Positions 46,929 through 57,098 of a DNA stretch of 64,000 bases are shown here, one piece after another (within the stretch, counting starts at the first letter, position 1; each line of letters begins with the position of its first letter). The DNA lies in the NCBI GenBank assembly GCA_035544875.1, contig DASZZP010000083.1:186001-250000 (forward strand), given 5' to 3'. The notes under the pieces are model-generated. The model saw nothing but the letters and a program-made list of their open reading frames with translations. It had not been told where the DNA came from and did no database searches. The translations under genes were made by a program, and so were the position numbers. This stretch comes from JASLEW01 sp035544875 (GTDB lineage Bacteria > Acidobacteriota > Thermoanaerobaculia > Multivoradales > UBA5704).

Positions 46929-48233
46929 ATGATCGAGCTGCAACGCCAGGCCCTGAGCCGCGACAACCCGTGGCCGGGGCTCGATCCCTTCGACGAGACC
47001 GACCAAGACTACTTCCACGGCCGCACGGCGGAGTCGGGCGAGCTGCTGCGGTTGGTCCGCCGCGAGCCGCTCACCGTGCTGTTTGGGCGTTCCGGGCTGG
47101 GCAAGACGTCGCTGCTCAAGGCCGGGTTGTTCCCGCTGCTGCGCGGCGAGGATTGCCTGCCGGTCTACGTGCGCCTCGACCATGCCGATGGAGCGCCGGC
47201 GCTGCGCGAGCAGATCTTTCGCGGATTGCAGACGGCGTGCGATGCCGACCGAGTCCAGGCTGCCCAGCCCGCCAGCGGCGAGAGCCTGTGGTCGTTTTTC
47301 CACCGGCGCGCAGCGGAGTTCTGGAGCGATCGCAACCGCCCGGTGACCCCGGTCGTGGTGTTCGATCAGTTCGAGGAGATCTTCACTCTCGGCCAGGAGA
47401 GTGAAGCGTCGCGAGACCGTTCGTCCGCCTTCCTGGCCGAGCTGGGAGACCTCGTGGAGAGCCGGCCGCCGGACGCGGTCAGGCAAGCGCTGGAGGCCGA
47501 GCCCACGGCGGCGCGACGCTTCGATTTCAAGCGCTCGACGGTCAAGCTGGTGCTGAGCTTCCGCGAGGAGTTCCTGGCCGAGATGGAGGGGCTCAAGGAG
47601 CAGATGGCCACGCTGGCGGGGCACAAGGACGAGGTCACGAGCGTCGCCTTCAGCCCGGACGGGAAGCGGCTGGCCTCGGGGAGTTATGACAAGACCGTGA
47701 TCCTGTGGGACGTGGACGGCCGCAAGCCGCTGGCCACGCTGGAGGGGCACAAGAGCGCGGTAAGGAGCGTCGCCTTCAACCCGGACGGCAAACTGCTGGC
47801 CTCGGCGAATCTCGACAACACAGTGAGCCTATGGGACGTGGACAGCCGCAAGCCGCTGGCCACGCTGGAGGGGCACAAGGAGGTGGTCTTGAGCGTTACC
47901 TTCAGCCCGGACGGGAAGTGGCTGGCCTCGGCGAGTGCTGACCAGACCGTGATTCTGTGGGACGTGGAAAGCCGCAAGCCGCTGGCCACGCTGGAGGGGC
48001 ACAGGGGCGAGGTTCAAAGCGTTGCCTTCAGCCCGGACGGGCGGCGGCTGGCGTCAGCGTGCCTGTACGACACCGTCATCCTCTGGGACCTGGACCTGGG
48101 TGTCCTCATGGCTGAGGCCTGCCGCACGGCCAATCGGAATTTGACCTGCGAGGAATGGCGCACTTATGTTGGGGTCGACAAGCGCTACCGTAAGACCTGC
48201 GAGATGCTGCCCGGACCTGAGAAGTGCGATTGA
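46929..48233 (+). CDS. STAND-type P-loop NTPase fused to WD40 repeats, internally shortened
   Basis: A 434-residue protein. Residues about 10-225 are the nSTAND1 P-loop core: NPWPGLDPFDETDQDYFHGR, Walker A GRSGLGKTSLLKAG, Walker B VVVFDQFEEIF, and KLVLSFREEFLAEMEGLKEQ. In full-length relatives that last motif is followed by a winged-helix and long helical region. Here it runs directly into WD40 repeats (MATLAGHKDEVTSVAFSPDG). Only four 42-residue blades, almost identical in DNA, are present before the family-typical tail ACRTANRNLTCEEWRTYVG. This suggests an internal deletion, a collapsed repeat or a novel compact form. The upstream neighbour is the SIR2/TIR gene, separated by a tandem AGCGACTC-type microrepeat (46874-46928), so the pair is likely one operon. 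Confidence 0.85.
   Translation: MIELQRQALSRDNPWPGLDPFDETDQDYFHGRTAESGELLRLVRREPLTVLFGRSGLGKTSLLKAGLFPLLRGEDCLPVYVRLDHADGAPALREQIFRGLQTACDADRVQAAQPASGESLWSFFHRRAAEFWSDRNRPVTPVVVFDQFEEIFTLGQESEASRDRSSAFLAELGDLVESRPPDAVRQALEAEPTAARRFDFKRSTVKLVLSFREEFLAEMEGLKEQMATLAGHKDEVTSVAFSPDGKRLASGSYDKTVILWDVDGRKPLATLEGHKSAVRSVAFNPDGKLLASANLDNTVSLWDVDSRKPLATLEGHKEVVLSVTFSPDGKWLASASADQTVILWDVESRKPLATLEGHRGEVQSVAFSPDGRRLASACLYDTVILWDLDLGVLMAEACRTANRNLTCEEWRTYVGVDKRYRKTCEMLPGPEKCD
47604..48107 (+). repeat. Four tandem 126-bp repeats encoding WD40 blades
   Basis: The block CTGGCCACGCTGGAGGGGCAC recurs at 47730, 47856 and 47982, with a variant (ATGGCCACGCTGGCGGGGCAC) at 47604, exactly 126 bp apart. Units are nearly identical over most of their length, as in recently duplicated or gene-converted WD40 repeats. 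Such arrays expand and contract easily and are prone to assembly collapse. Confidence 0.9.
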
Positions 48234-48276
48234 CTTCGGCGGCTGGACCGCTTCGACCGTTCGACCGGCCTGCGCA

Positions 48277-48329
48277 TTGACTTCGGCGCTGGCGCTGGTA
48301 TCATGCGGAATTAGTACCGAATAGGTACT
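48277..48329 (+). promoter_or_regulatory. Promoter and Rrf2-type operator of the suf operon
   Basis: TTGACT (48277-48282) and TATCAT (48299-48304) with 16-nt spacing form a good sigma-70 promoter. A perfect inverted repeat AGTACC-GAATA-GGTACT (48313-48329) sits at the expected transcription start, where a bound Rrf2 protein would block initiation. The regulator gene begins 46 nt further on, so autoregulation of the operon by Fe-S status is likely. Confidence 0.75.
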
Positions 48330-48374
48330 GTTTTAAAGGGTGGTGGGAGAGATGTGGGCGAGGGGCCTGGCAGC

Positions 48375-48848
48375 ATGATCCGGATCACCAAGCAGACCGA
48401 CTACGGCATCGTCCTCCTGACCCACATGGCGGTCCATGCGGAGCGCCAGTTCAACGCTCCCGACCTGGCCGCGGAGGCCCATCTGCCGCTGCCGATGGTG
48501 AGCAAGATCTTGAAGCTGCTGGCGCGGGAGGGGCTGCTGATCTCGCACCGCGGAGTCAAGGGAGGCTATGGCCTCGCCCGCCGTCCGGCGGCGATCTCGA
48601 TGGCGGAGATAATCGCCGCCCTGGAAGGGCCGGTCGCGATCACCGAGTGCATCGACGAAGAGGGCGACTGCGCGCACGAGCGCCTGTGCCCGGTGCGCAG
48701 CAACTGGCACCGCATCAACGAGGCGATCTTGAACGCGCTTTCGGGCATCACGCTGGCGGAGATGACGAACCCGTTGCTGCCCAAGCTGGTGACTTTGGGC
48801 CGCGGGGCTTACGCCGCCTCGAGCAGCGAGCGGCAGCCGCCGCTCTGA
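48375..48848 (+). CDS. Rrf2-family SUF operon regulator with an Fe-S cluster motif
   Basis: A 157-residue transcription factor that starts MIRITKQTDYGIVLLTHMA, the typical Rrf2/IscR N-terminus. The winged helix spans NAPDLAAEAHLPLPMVSKILKLLAREGLLISHRGVKGGYGLARR. Three Cys residues in CIDEEGDCAHERLC can hold a 2Fe-2S cluster, as in IscR and the SUF-type regulators of this family. It heads the SUF operon, with sufB 67 nt downstream, and the palindrome at 48313-48329 is its probable site. Confidence 0.9.
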   Translation: MIRITKQTDYGIVLLTHMAVHAERQFNAPDLAAEAHLPLPMVSKILKLLAREGLLISHRGVKGGYGLARRPAAISMAEIIAALEGPVAITECIDEEGDCAHERLCPVRSNWHRINEAILNALSGITLAEMTNPLLPKLVTLGRGAYAASSSERQPPL

Positions 48849-48915
48849 GGCCGCGAGCGAGCGAAAACCGACGGAAAACATATACCGAGCAGACCGAGCG
48901 ACACCGAGGAACGCG

Positions 48916-50370
<1,455 letters not shown>

Positions 50371-50387
50371 CGCCCAGCGGGGCCGCG

Positions 50388-50626
50388 AACGAGATTGTTC
50401 CGTGCGCCAGGGGAGGGGGCGTCCCCTTCCCCCCCGGCGCCGCCGGGCAGGCCGGCACATCTACCATTGCCGGCACTCCCGGCAGGTCGGGACCCGGCGG
50501 CCTCCGACAACCGGGAAGGGGACTCGCGGGGGTTGCGGGGGGCGATCCGATCGATGCTTCGAGCAGGCCTCCACCGCCGCATCGCAGCGCCGTTTCATCC
50601 CTCGGGGTCGGCGCAGCCGGTGGCAG
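50388..50626 (-). repeat. Dispersed intergenic repeat, copy C, inserted between sufB and sufC
   Basis: The longest copy, inverted relative to A, B, D and E. Reading the minus strand it begins GCTGCGCCGACCCCGAGGG, runs through GAAACGG or its equivalent, GCTTCGAGCAGGCC (plus-strand reading), CCCCGCAACCCCCGCG, then a block with GGGTCCCGACCTGCCGGGAG and CCGGCAATGGTAGATGTGCC, and ends near GGGGGAGGGGACGC's complement and TGGCGCACGGAACAAT. Nearly the whole block 50402-50523 reappears, inverted, in copy E at about 53099-53222. It separates sufB from sufC within one operon, so it is transcribed. Confidence 0.8.
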
Positions 50627-50649
50627 CTAAGAAGGGAAGAAGACGAGCG

Positions 50650-51452
<803 letters not shown>

Positions 51453-51456
<4 letters not shown>

Positions 51457-52958
51457 CGCCCGCGGCCCAGACTCTGCGGCGGACGCGGCGCGAGCTCGAC
51501 GAGAGCCCCGGGATCGCGGCCTACCTGGCTGACTGGGAGGAGCTCAGGCTCGGCCTGCCGCCCTCCGAGCCAGCCTTCGTCAAGGCGCTGCGCCGGGCGG
51601 CGATCGAGCGCTTCGCGGCGTTCGGCTTCCCCAGCTCGCGCCAGGAGGAGTGGCGCTTCACCAACGTCGCGCCGATCGCGCGCGCCAGCTTCCGCCGCCC
51701 GGGACCGCGCGCCGCCGCCCCTCTCGCCGATCTCGAACATCTCCTGCATCTCCCGAGCATCGTGCCCCAGATCCCCGCCGAGCAGCTCGGCTCCTGGACC
51801 TTTGACGCCGCGGCCCGGCTGGTCTTCGTCGACGGGCGCTTCGCGCCGGAGCTCTCGACCTCCCTGCCGGCCGAGCGCACCGATTGCTCGATCGATCCCG
51901 CCGCACTCACCTCGATCGGCTCGATCGGCTCGATCGGCCCGATCGGCGCTGAGGTCGTGGTGGGGAGCCTTGCCGCGGCGCTCGACCGGACGCCGGAGCT
52001 GCTCGAGCAGCACCTCGGCCGTCACGCCGGCTTTGCGGACCATCCTTTCGTCGCCCTCAACACGGCCTTCCTGCGCGATGGCGCGCTCGTCGTTTTGCCG
52101 CGCGGCCTGGTGTTGGAGCGCCCAATCCACCTGCTCTTCTTGAGCTCGCCCGCCGCCGGCTCGCCGTCCGCGGCGACGGTCTCCTATCCCCGCAACCTGT
52201 TCGTCATGGGCGAGGGGAGCCAGGCGACCATCGTCGAGAGCTACGCCGGCGCCGGCAGCTACCTGACCTGCGCGGTGACCGAGCTGGTCGCCGGCCCCGG
52301 CTCGGTCGTCGACCACTACAAGGTGCAGCGCGAGAGCCGGGATGCCTTCCACATGGCCACCTTCCAGGTCCATGGCGGGCGCAACAGCTCGATCTCGTCG
52401 CACTCGATCTCGCTCGGCGGCGGGCTGGTGCGCAACGACGTCAACGCGGTGCTCGCCGGCGAGGGGATCGACTGCATCCTCAACGGGCTCTACCTGGCCG
52501 ACGGGCGCCAGCACGTCGACAACCACATGCGGGTCGAGCACGCCCAGCCGCATTGCGCGAGCCACGAGCTGTACAAGGGGATCCTCGACGGCAAGGCGCG
52601 GTCGGTGTTCAACGGCCTGATCCACGTCAATCCGGGGGCGCAGAAGACCGACGCCAAGCAGTCCAACCGCAACCTGCTGCTGTCGTCCGAGGCGATCGCC
52701 AACTCCAACCCCCAGCTCGAGATCTTCGCCGACGACGTCAAGTGCACCCACGGTTCGACGGTCGGTCAGCTCGACGACGACGCCATCTTCTACCTCCGTT
52801 CCCGCGGCATCGGCGAGGAGGCGGCGCGCAGCCTCCTGACCTACGCCTTCGCCTCCGACATCGTCGAGCGCATCAAGGTCGAGCCGGTGCGGCGCGACCT
52901 CGAAGAGTTCCTGTTCAGCCGCCTGCCCAAGGGCGAGGTCGTGCGGCAGGCGGTGTAG
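51453..52958 (+). CDS. sufD: Fe-S cluster assembly subunit SufD
   Basis: A 501-residue partner of SufB in the scaffold; length is slightly above the usual 430-450. Family marks are the N-terminal GFPSSRQEEWRFTNVAPI, the beta-helix with FVMGEGSQATIVESYAG, the segment ALNTAFLRDGALVVLPRG, and the C-terminal KCTHGSTVGQLDDDAIFYLRSRGI containing the conserved His. Around 51908-51945 the gene carries a tandem 9-bp repeat (CTCGATCGG units) that encodes a Ser-Ile-Gly run, an expansion not expected in SufD. It overlaps sufC by 4 nt, and sufS begins after 17 nt. Confidence 0.95.
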
Positions 52959-52975
52959 GAAGGAGCGACGCGCCA

Positions 52976-54454
52976 ATGCCGGCCGCAGCGCTCGGCGCAC
53001 AGACCACGGAGGGCAGCGCGGCCGCGCGCGCGGCCGGCGCGTCCCCCGCGCCGCCCGCGCTGCCTGTTCAGCCCGCCGGATCGCCCCCCGCAACCGGTCG
53101 ATCCCCTTCCCGGTCGCCCGAAGCCGCCGGGTCCCGACCTGCCGGGAGTGCCGGCAATGGTAGATGTGCCGGCCTGCCCGGCGGCGCCGGGGGGGAAGGG
53201 GACGCCCCCTCCCCTGGCGCACGGACCAATTTCGTCTTGGACATCGAGCGAGTCAGGGCGGAGTTCCCCATCCTCTCGCGCCGGGTCAACGGCCATCCGC
53301 TGGTCTACCTCGACAGCGCGGCCAGCGCGCAGAAGCCGCTGCCGGTGCTCGCGGCGCTCGCCTCTTTCTACCGCGACTCCTACGCCAACGTCGAGCGCGG
53401 CGTGCACGTCTTGTCGCAACGCGCGACCGACGCCAGGGAGCGCGCCCGGGCGACCGTCCAGCGTTTCCTCGGCGCGGCCGCTGCCGACGAGATCGTCTTC
53501 GTCCGCGGCACCACCGAGGCGATCAACCTCGTCGCCCAGAGCTACGGCCGCCGGCGGCTGCGCCCGGGCGAAGAGGTCGTGGTGACGGCGCTCGAGCACC
53601 ACTCCAACCTGGTGCCCTGGCAGATGCTGTGCGCCGAGCGCGGGGCACGCCTGCGCGTGGCGCCCATCGACGACCGCGGCGAGGTGGTGCTCGAGGAGTT
53701 CGAGCGCCTGCTCTCGCCGCGCACGGCGATCGCTGCCCTGACCCACGTCTCGAACGCCCTGGGCACGGTCAACCCGATTACCGAGATGGCCGAGATGGCC
53801 CACCGCCAGGGGGCCGTGGTGGTGGTGGACGGCGCCCAGGCGGCACCCCATCTCGCCCTCGACGTGGCGCGGCTGGGGTGCGACTTCTATGCCTTTTCCG
53901 GGCACAAGGCGTATGGTCCGAGCGGCATCGGGGCGCTCTACGGGCGAGCCGAGCTGCTCGCCGCGATGCCGCCCTGGCAGGGCGGCGGCGGCATGATCGA
54001 GAGCGTCAGCTTCGAGACCACGACCTATGCGCCGCCGCCGCACCGCTTCGAGGCGGGGACCCCCGCTATCGAAGCCGCGGTCGGACTCGCCGCGGGGCTC
54101 GACTACCTGACCGCCCTGGGGCAGCCGGCGGTCGCCGCCTGGGAGCGCCAGCTGCTGGCGGCGGCCACCCGGCGGCTGGCTGAGATCCCGGGCGTGCGCG
54201 TGGTGGGGACGGCGCCAGAGAAGGCGGCGATTCTGTCGTTCGTGCTCGACGGCGTCCACCCCCACGACGTTGCGACCGTGCTCGACGGCCTGGGCATCGC
54301 GGTGCGCGCCGGCCACCACTGCGCCCAGCCGCTGATGGGGCGATTGGGTCTCGCCGCCACCACCCGCGCCTCCTTTGCCTGCTACAACACCTTGGCGGAG
54401 GTCGAAGCGCTGGCGGCGGGCGTGGCGCGCGTGCGCGAGGTCTTCGGCCGATGA
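52976..54454 (+). CDS. sufS: SufS-type cysteine desulfurase with an N-terminal extension read through a repeat
   Basis: PLP enzyme that takes sulfur from cysteine for cluster assembly. The canonical 405-residue enzyme begins near DIERVRAEFPILSRRVNGHP (a TTG at 53237 could start it). The only start with a strong ribosome-binding site (GGAAGGAG) is ATG 52976, adding 87 residues that are largely repeat copy E read in frame. Catalytic features are the PLP Lys in FYAFSGHKAYGPSG, the HH-type motif LEHHSNLVPW, the Asp in VVVDGAQAAPH and the persulfide Cys in RAGHHCAQPLM. It is coupled to sufU by ATGA. Whether the extension is translated is open. Confidence 0.93.
   Translation: MPAAALGAQTTEGSAAARAAGASPAPPALPVQPAGSPPATGRSPSRSPEAAGSRPAGSAGNGRCAGLPGGAGGEGDAPSPGARTNFVLDIERVRAEFPILSRRVNGHPLVYLDSAASAQKPLPVLAALASFYRDSYANVERGVHVLSQRATDARERARATVQRFLGAAAADEIVFVRGTTEAINLVAQSYGRRRLRPGEEVVVTALEHHSNLVPWQMLCAERGARLRVAPIDDRGEVVLEEFERLLSPRTAIAALTHVSNALGTVNPITEMAEMAHRQGAVVVVDGAQAAPHLALDVARLGCDFYAFSGHKAYGPSGIGALYGRAELLAAMPPWQGGGGMIESVSFETTTYAPPPHRFEAGTPAIEAAVGLAAGLDYLTALGQPAVAAWERQLLAAATRRLAEIPGVRVVGTAPEKAAILSFVLDGVHPHDVATVLDGLGIAVRAGHHCAQPLMGRLGLAATTRASFACYNTLAEVEALAAGVARVREVFGR
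53078..53238 (+). repeat. Dispersed intergenic repeat, copy E, at the 5' end of sufS
   Basis: Opposite in orientation to copy C and almost identical to it over about 120 bp (GGGTCCCGACCTGCCGGGAG, CCGGCAATGGTAGATGTGCC, the GGCGGCGCCGGGGGGGAAGG block, CCCCTCCCCTGGCGCACGGA). The end ACCAATTTCGTCTT abuts the TTG that could start canonical SufS. The element is open in the sufS frame, with no stop codon. Confidence 0.8.
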
Positions 54455-54909
54455 GCTCGGATCTCGGCGACCTCAGGGAGCTCTATCAGGAGGTGATCCT
54501 CGATCACAACCGGTGTCCCCGCAACTTCCGGCGGCCGGCCGGCGCCAACCGCAGCGCGCAGGGCAACAACCCGCTGTGCGGCGACCGGGTGACGGTCTTT
54601 CTCCAGGTCGAGGGCGACTGCCTCCAGGACGTCGCTTTCGAGGGCGCGGGCTGTGCGATCTCGACCGCGTCGGCCTCGATGATGACCGAGGCGGTGCGGG
54701 GCAAGACGCTGGCAGAGGCGCGGCAGCTGTTCCGGCGCTTCCATGCCCTGCTCACAACCGGCCCCGAGAAGAACCCGCGCGCCGGCGAGGAGATGGGCAA
54801 GCTCGAGGCCTTCACCGGTGTGCGCGAGTTCCCGACGCGGGTCAAGTGCGCAACCCTCGCCTGGCATGCGCTGCAGAAAGCGCTGGACGAGCCTGACGAA
54901 GCCCGCTGA
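54451..54909 (+). CDS. sufU: SufU-type sulfur acceptor / Fe-S assembly protein
   Basis: A 152-residue IscU-like protein that takes sulfur from SufS. The start overlaps the sufS stop (ATGA). Three Cys sites are in place: GNNPLCGDRV, FEGAGCAISTASASMM and RVKCATLAWHAL, with the Asp of CGD; the zinc-binding insertion EFPTRVKC is typical of SufU rather than IscU. VILDHNRCPRNFRRP starts the fold. It is paired with the SufS-type desulfurase, as in Gram-positive SUF systems. Confidence 0.95.
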   Translation: MSSDLGDLRELYQEVILDHNRCPRNFRRPAGANRSAQGNNPLCGDRVTVFLQVEGDCLQDVAFEGAGCAISTASASMMTEAVRGKTLAEARQLFRRFHALLTTGPEKNPRAGEEMGKLEAFTGVREFPTRVKCATLAWHALQKALDEPDEAR

Positions 54910-54962
54910 GCCGCTGAGCCGCTAACCCGCTAGACAGTGCGCGGGCAGAAAAGGAGCCTAGA

Positions 54963-55424
54963 ATGGCAGACGCAGATACCAATCTCACCACGAGCCCCGA
55001 CCCTGGCGCGGCCGCGACGGCCGCGCGCCTGGAGCCAGGGGCGCCAGGGCCAGCGGCGGCGCCAGGTGGTGCGCCGGTTGCGCCGGTTGCGCCGATTGCG
55101 CCGATTGCAGCAGGGGCGGCAGAGGAAATCGAAGCCGGGATCGTCGCGGCGCTGAAGACGGTCTTCGACCCGGAGATCCCGGTCAACATCTACGAGCTCG
55201 GCCTCATTTACGACCTCAACGTCGAGGCCGGTGGGCAGGTGCAGGTCAAGATGACTCTCACGTCGCCCGCCTGCCCGGTCGCCGGATCGCTCCCCGGAGA
55301 GGTCAAGAGCAAGGTCGAGTCGGTGCCCGGGGTGGCCGCCGCCGACGTCGAATTGGTCTGGGATCCGGTCTGGAACCCCTCCATGATGTCGGAAGCGGCA
55401 CGCCTGGAGCTCGGGATGTTCTGA
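54963..55424 (+). CDS. sufT: SufT-like MIP18/DUF59 Fe-S assembly protein
   Basis: A 153-residue protein. The C-terminal 100 residues form a MIP18 (DUF59) domain: VFDPEIPVNIYELGLIYDL, KMTLTSPACPVAG and VWDPVWNPSMMSEAAR. Such proteins help mature Fe-S targets. The N-terminal 55 residues are an Ala/Pro-rich disordered segment that includes a tandem 9-bp DNA repeat (GCGCCGGTT/GCGCCGATT, about 55074-55110) encoding VAPVAPIAPIA. It is the last gene of the SUF operon, 53 nt after sufU. Confidence 0.88.
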   Translation: MADADTNLTTSPDPGAAATAARLEPGAPGPAAAPGGAPVAPVAPIAPIAAGAAEEIEAGIVAALKTVFDPEIPVNIYELGLIYDLNVEAGGQVQVKMTLTSPACPVAGSLPGEVKSKVESVPGVAAADVELVWDPVWNPSMMSEAARLELGMF

Positions 55425-55510
55425 AGAGGGCATCTTTACCTGATATCCAGGATACCCGTTGCATGATTGAGTGATAAAGTTGCCGGGCTGCTCCTTTTCG
55501 ACCAGCCCGG

Positions 55511-56041
55511 ATGAAGAACTCGCCCGCCTCCGCCCGTGATGCCGGTCCGCTCGAGAGCCTGCTGGCGCGGCTCCGTCCCAAGCTCAAGCACATCCTTTTC
55601 ACCTACAGCGTTCCGCCGAGCGACGCCGAGGACGTCCTGCAGGAGGTGTTTCTGGCCGCCTTCAGCAAGTGGGAGACGATCGAGAACAAGGAGGCCTGGC
55701 TGGTTGGCACGCTGCGCAACCGCTGCGCCGCCTACTGGCGGCAGCGGCGGACCAGCCTGCTGCAGCCGGTCGACTCGGCGCTTCTCGACGCCCTCTCCGC
55801 GCCGCTGCCTCCTCCCCAGGAAAGGGCGACCCTGGTCTGGGACCTCGAGACCCTGATCGAATCGCTGTCGGACCGCCATCGGGCGGTGCTCTGGCTGCGT
55901 TTTCGCCTGGGGCTGACCAACGATGAGGTGGCGCGCCGGCTCGGCTATTGCCCGGCGAGCATTCGCAAGCTGACCGGCAGGTTCCTCGACCGCCTGCGCA
56001 AGCGCATGGCCGCCGGCGTCGATCCCTTCGCCCCCGGTTAG
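55511..56041 (+). CDS. ECF-type RNA polymerase sigma factor
   Basis: A 176-residue alternative sigma factor. Region 2 reads LRPKLKHILFTYSVPPSDAEDVLQEVFLAAFSKWETI and EAWLVGTLRNRCAAYWRQRR. Region 4 is SDRHRAVLWLRFRLGLTNDEVARRLGYCPASIRKL, with a helix-turn-helix. No anti-sigma gene is coupled to it; the next gene is a DUF3108 protein 186 nt further on. Its targets are unknown. Confidence 0.92.
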   Translation: MKNSPASARDAGPLESLLARLRPKLKHILFTYSVPPSDAEDVLQEVFLAAFSKWETIENKEAWLVGTLRNRCAAYWRQRRTSLLQPVDSALLDALSAPLPPPQERATLVWDLETLIESLSDRHRAVLWLRFRLGLTNDEVARRLGYCPASIRKLTGRFLDRLRKRMAAGVDPFAPG

Positions 56042-56227
56042 GACCACGAGAACGGAAGAGCGGCGAAGTTCGTGGGTATGTGGCATAGTTGGCCGCTCTC
56101 GGCGGCGACGTCCCAGGCCTCGCCGCGATGACCTTCCGGGCGCTGCTTCCCAGCCGCGGGGAATGGCAGAACGCTTACTCGTGGTTGCACCCGGTGCTGT
56201 ACGGATGCGGGTTTGTGGAGGGCCTCT

Positions 56228-56977
56228 GTGAACCTTCTGATCGCGAGGAGCGCCAGGATGCTCGCCTGCGCGGCGCTGTCGGCGGCGGCACTCTTGGCCG
56301 GCGGCGCGCGGAGTGTGGCGGCGCCGGCTCCTGCGCCGGCACCGGCGGAGACGCCGCCCGCGGTGTCGAGCGAGGAGTTCCACTATCACTGGCAGCTGCG
56401 CAACCTGGTGGGCGTCATCCTCGGCCTCGTCCTCCCCCGGCAAGGCGACGGCGATCTCAGCTTCAAAATCGACCGCGACGGCCACATGAAGAGCGAGCTC
56501 GTCATCACCTCGCCCGAGAGCCACGGCGGGGAGTTCTTCAGGTACGGTTCCGAGATCGACGTCCGCACCATGCAGCCGATCCGCGCCTGGAGCGCCTTTC
56601 TCTGGCGCGGGCGCTCGAAGTCCGAGAGCGACGAGATCGACCAGAAAGGGGTGCTCGATATCGTCTCTGGCATCTACGCTCTGCGGCACGATCCGCCGCT
56701 CAAGGCGCGCCCGCTGGAGATCTGGTCGGACGGCAAGATCTATCCAGTGGTGATCGTGCCGCTGGGCCAAGAGAGCAGGTTCATCGACCACCACCAGGTC
56801 TACACGCTCCATTTCTCCATCCGCCCGGTCGAGATCGCGAACGCTCGGCGCTGGAAGGGAAGGGTGGAGGTCTGGCTGGCCCGCGATGCCGTCGCGACCC
56901 CGGTCGAGATCGAGATCATCCGCAGCCTGGCTGACGTGCGGCTCGAGCTCCGGTCGGCGCCGGCGACGCCGGGCTGA
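56228..56977 (+). CDS. Exported DUF3108-family protein
   Basis: A 249-residue predicted periplasmic protein. GTG 56228 follows GGAGGG at 5 nt. The signal peptide is LIARSARMLACAALSAAALLAGGARSVAA, then an Ala/Pro run. The mature domain reads FHYHWQLRNLVGVILGL, GDLSFKIDRDGHMKSELVI, and later RVEVWLARDAVATPVEIEI, matching DUF3108, which has a lipocalin-like fold and no known biochemical role. No linked partner gives a hint. Confidence 0.75.
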   Translation: MNLLIARSARMLACAALSAAALLAGGARSVAAPAPAPAPAETPPAVSSEEFHYHWQLRNLVGVILGLVLPRQGDGDLSFKIDRDGHMKSELVITSPESHGGEFFRYGSEIDVRTMQPIRAWSAFLWRGRSKSESDEIDQKGVLDIVSGIYALRHDPPLKARPLEIWSDGKIYPVVIVPLGQESRFIDHHQVYTLHFSIRPVEIANARRWKGRVEVWLARDAVATPVEIEIIRSLADVRLELRSAPATPG

Positions 56978-57098
56978 CCGTCCCGCTGCCTCGCGCACCG
57001 CGCGCTACGCGCCCGCCGCGTTTTCCCACCCGGCAGAAAGTCCGCGCCGGCCCGCGGCGTTGCGCTAGGATTGAAACTCCTAACTGAGAGGAGGCTCT

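Noticed and set aside
47604..48107. Regular 126-bp repeats considered as a CRISPR-like array
   Set aside because: Units are contiguous, in frame and encode WD40 blades (GHxxxVxSVAFSPDG...LWD); there are no unique spacers.
50395..50649. An N-terminal extension of SufC through repeat copy C
   Set aside because: The added residues are repeat-encoded and match no SufC. ATG 50650 has a purine-rich ribosome-binding site and begins the normal SufC sequence.
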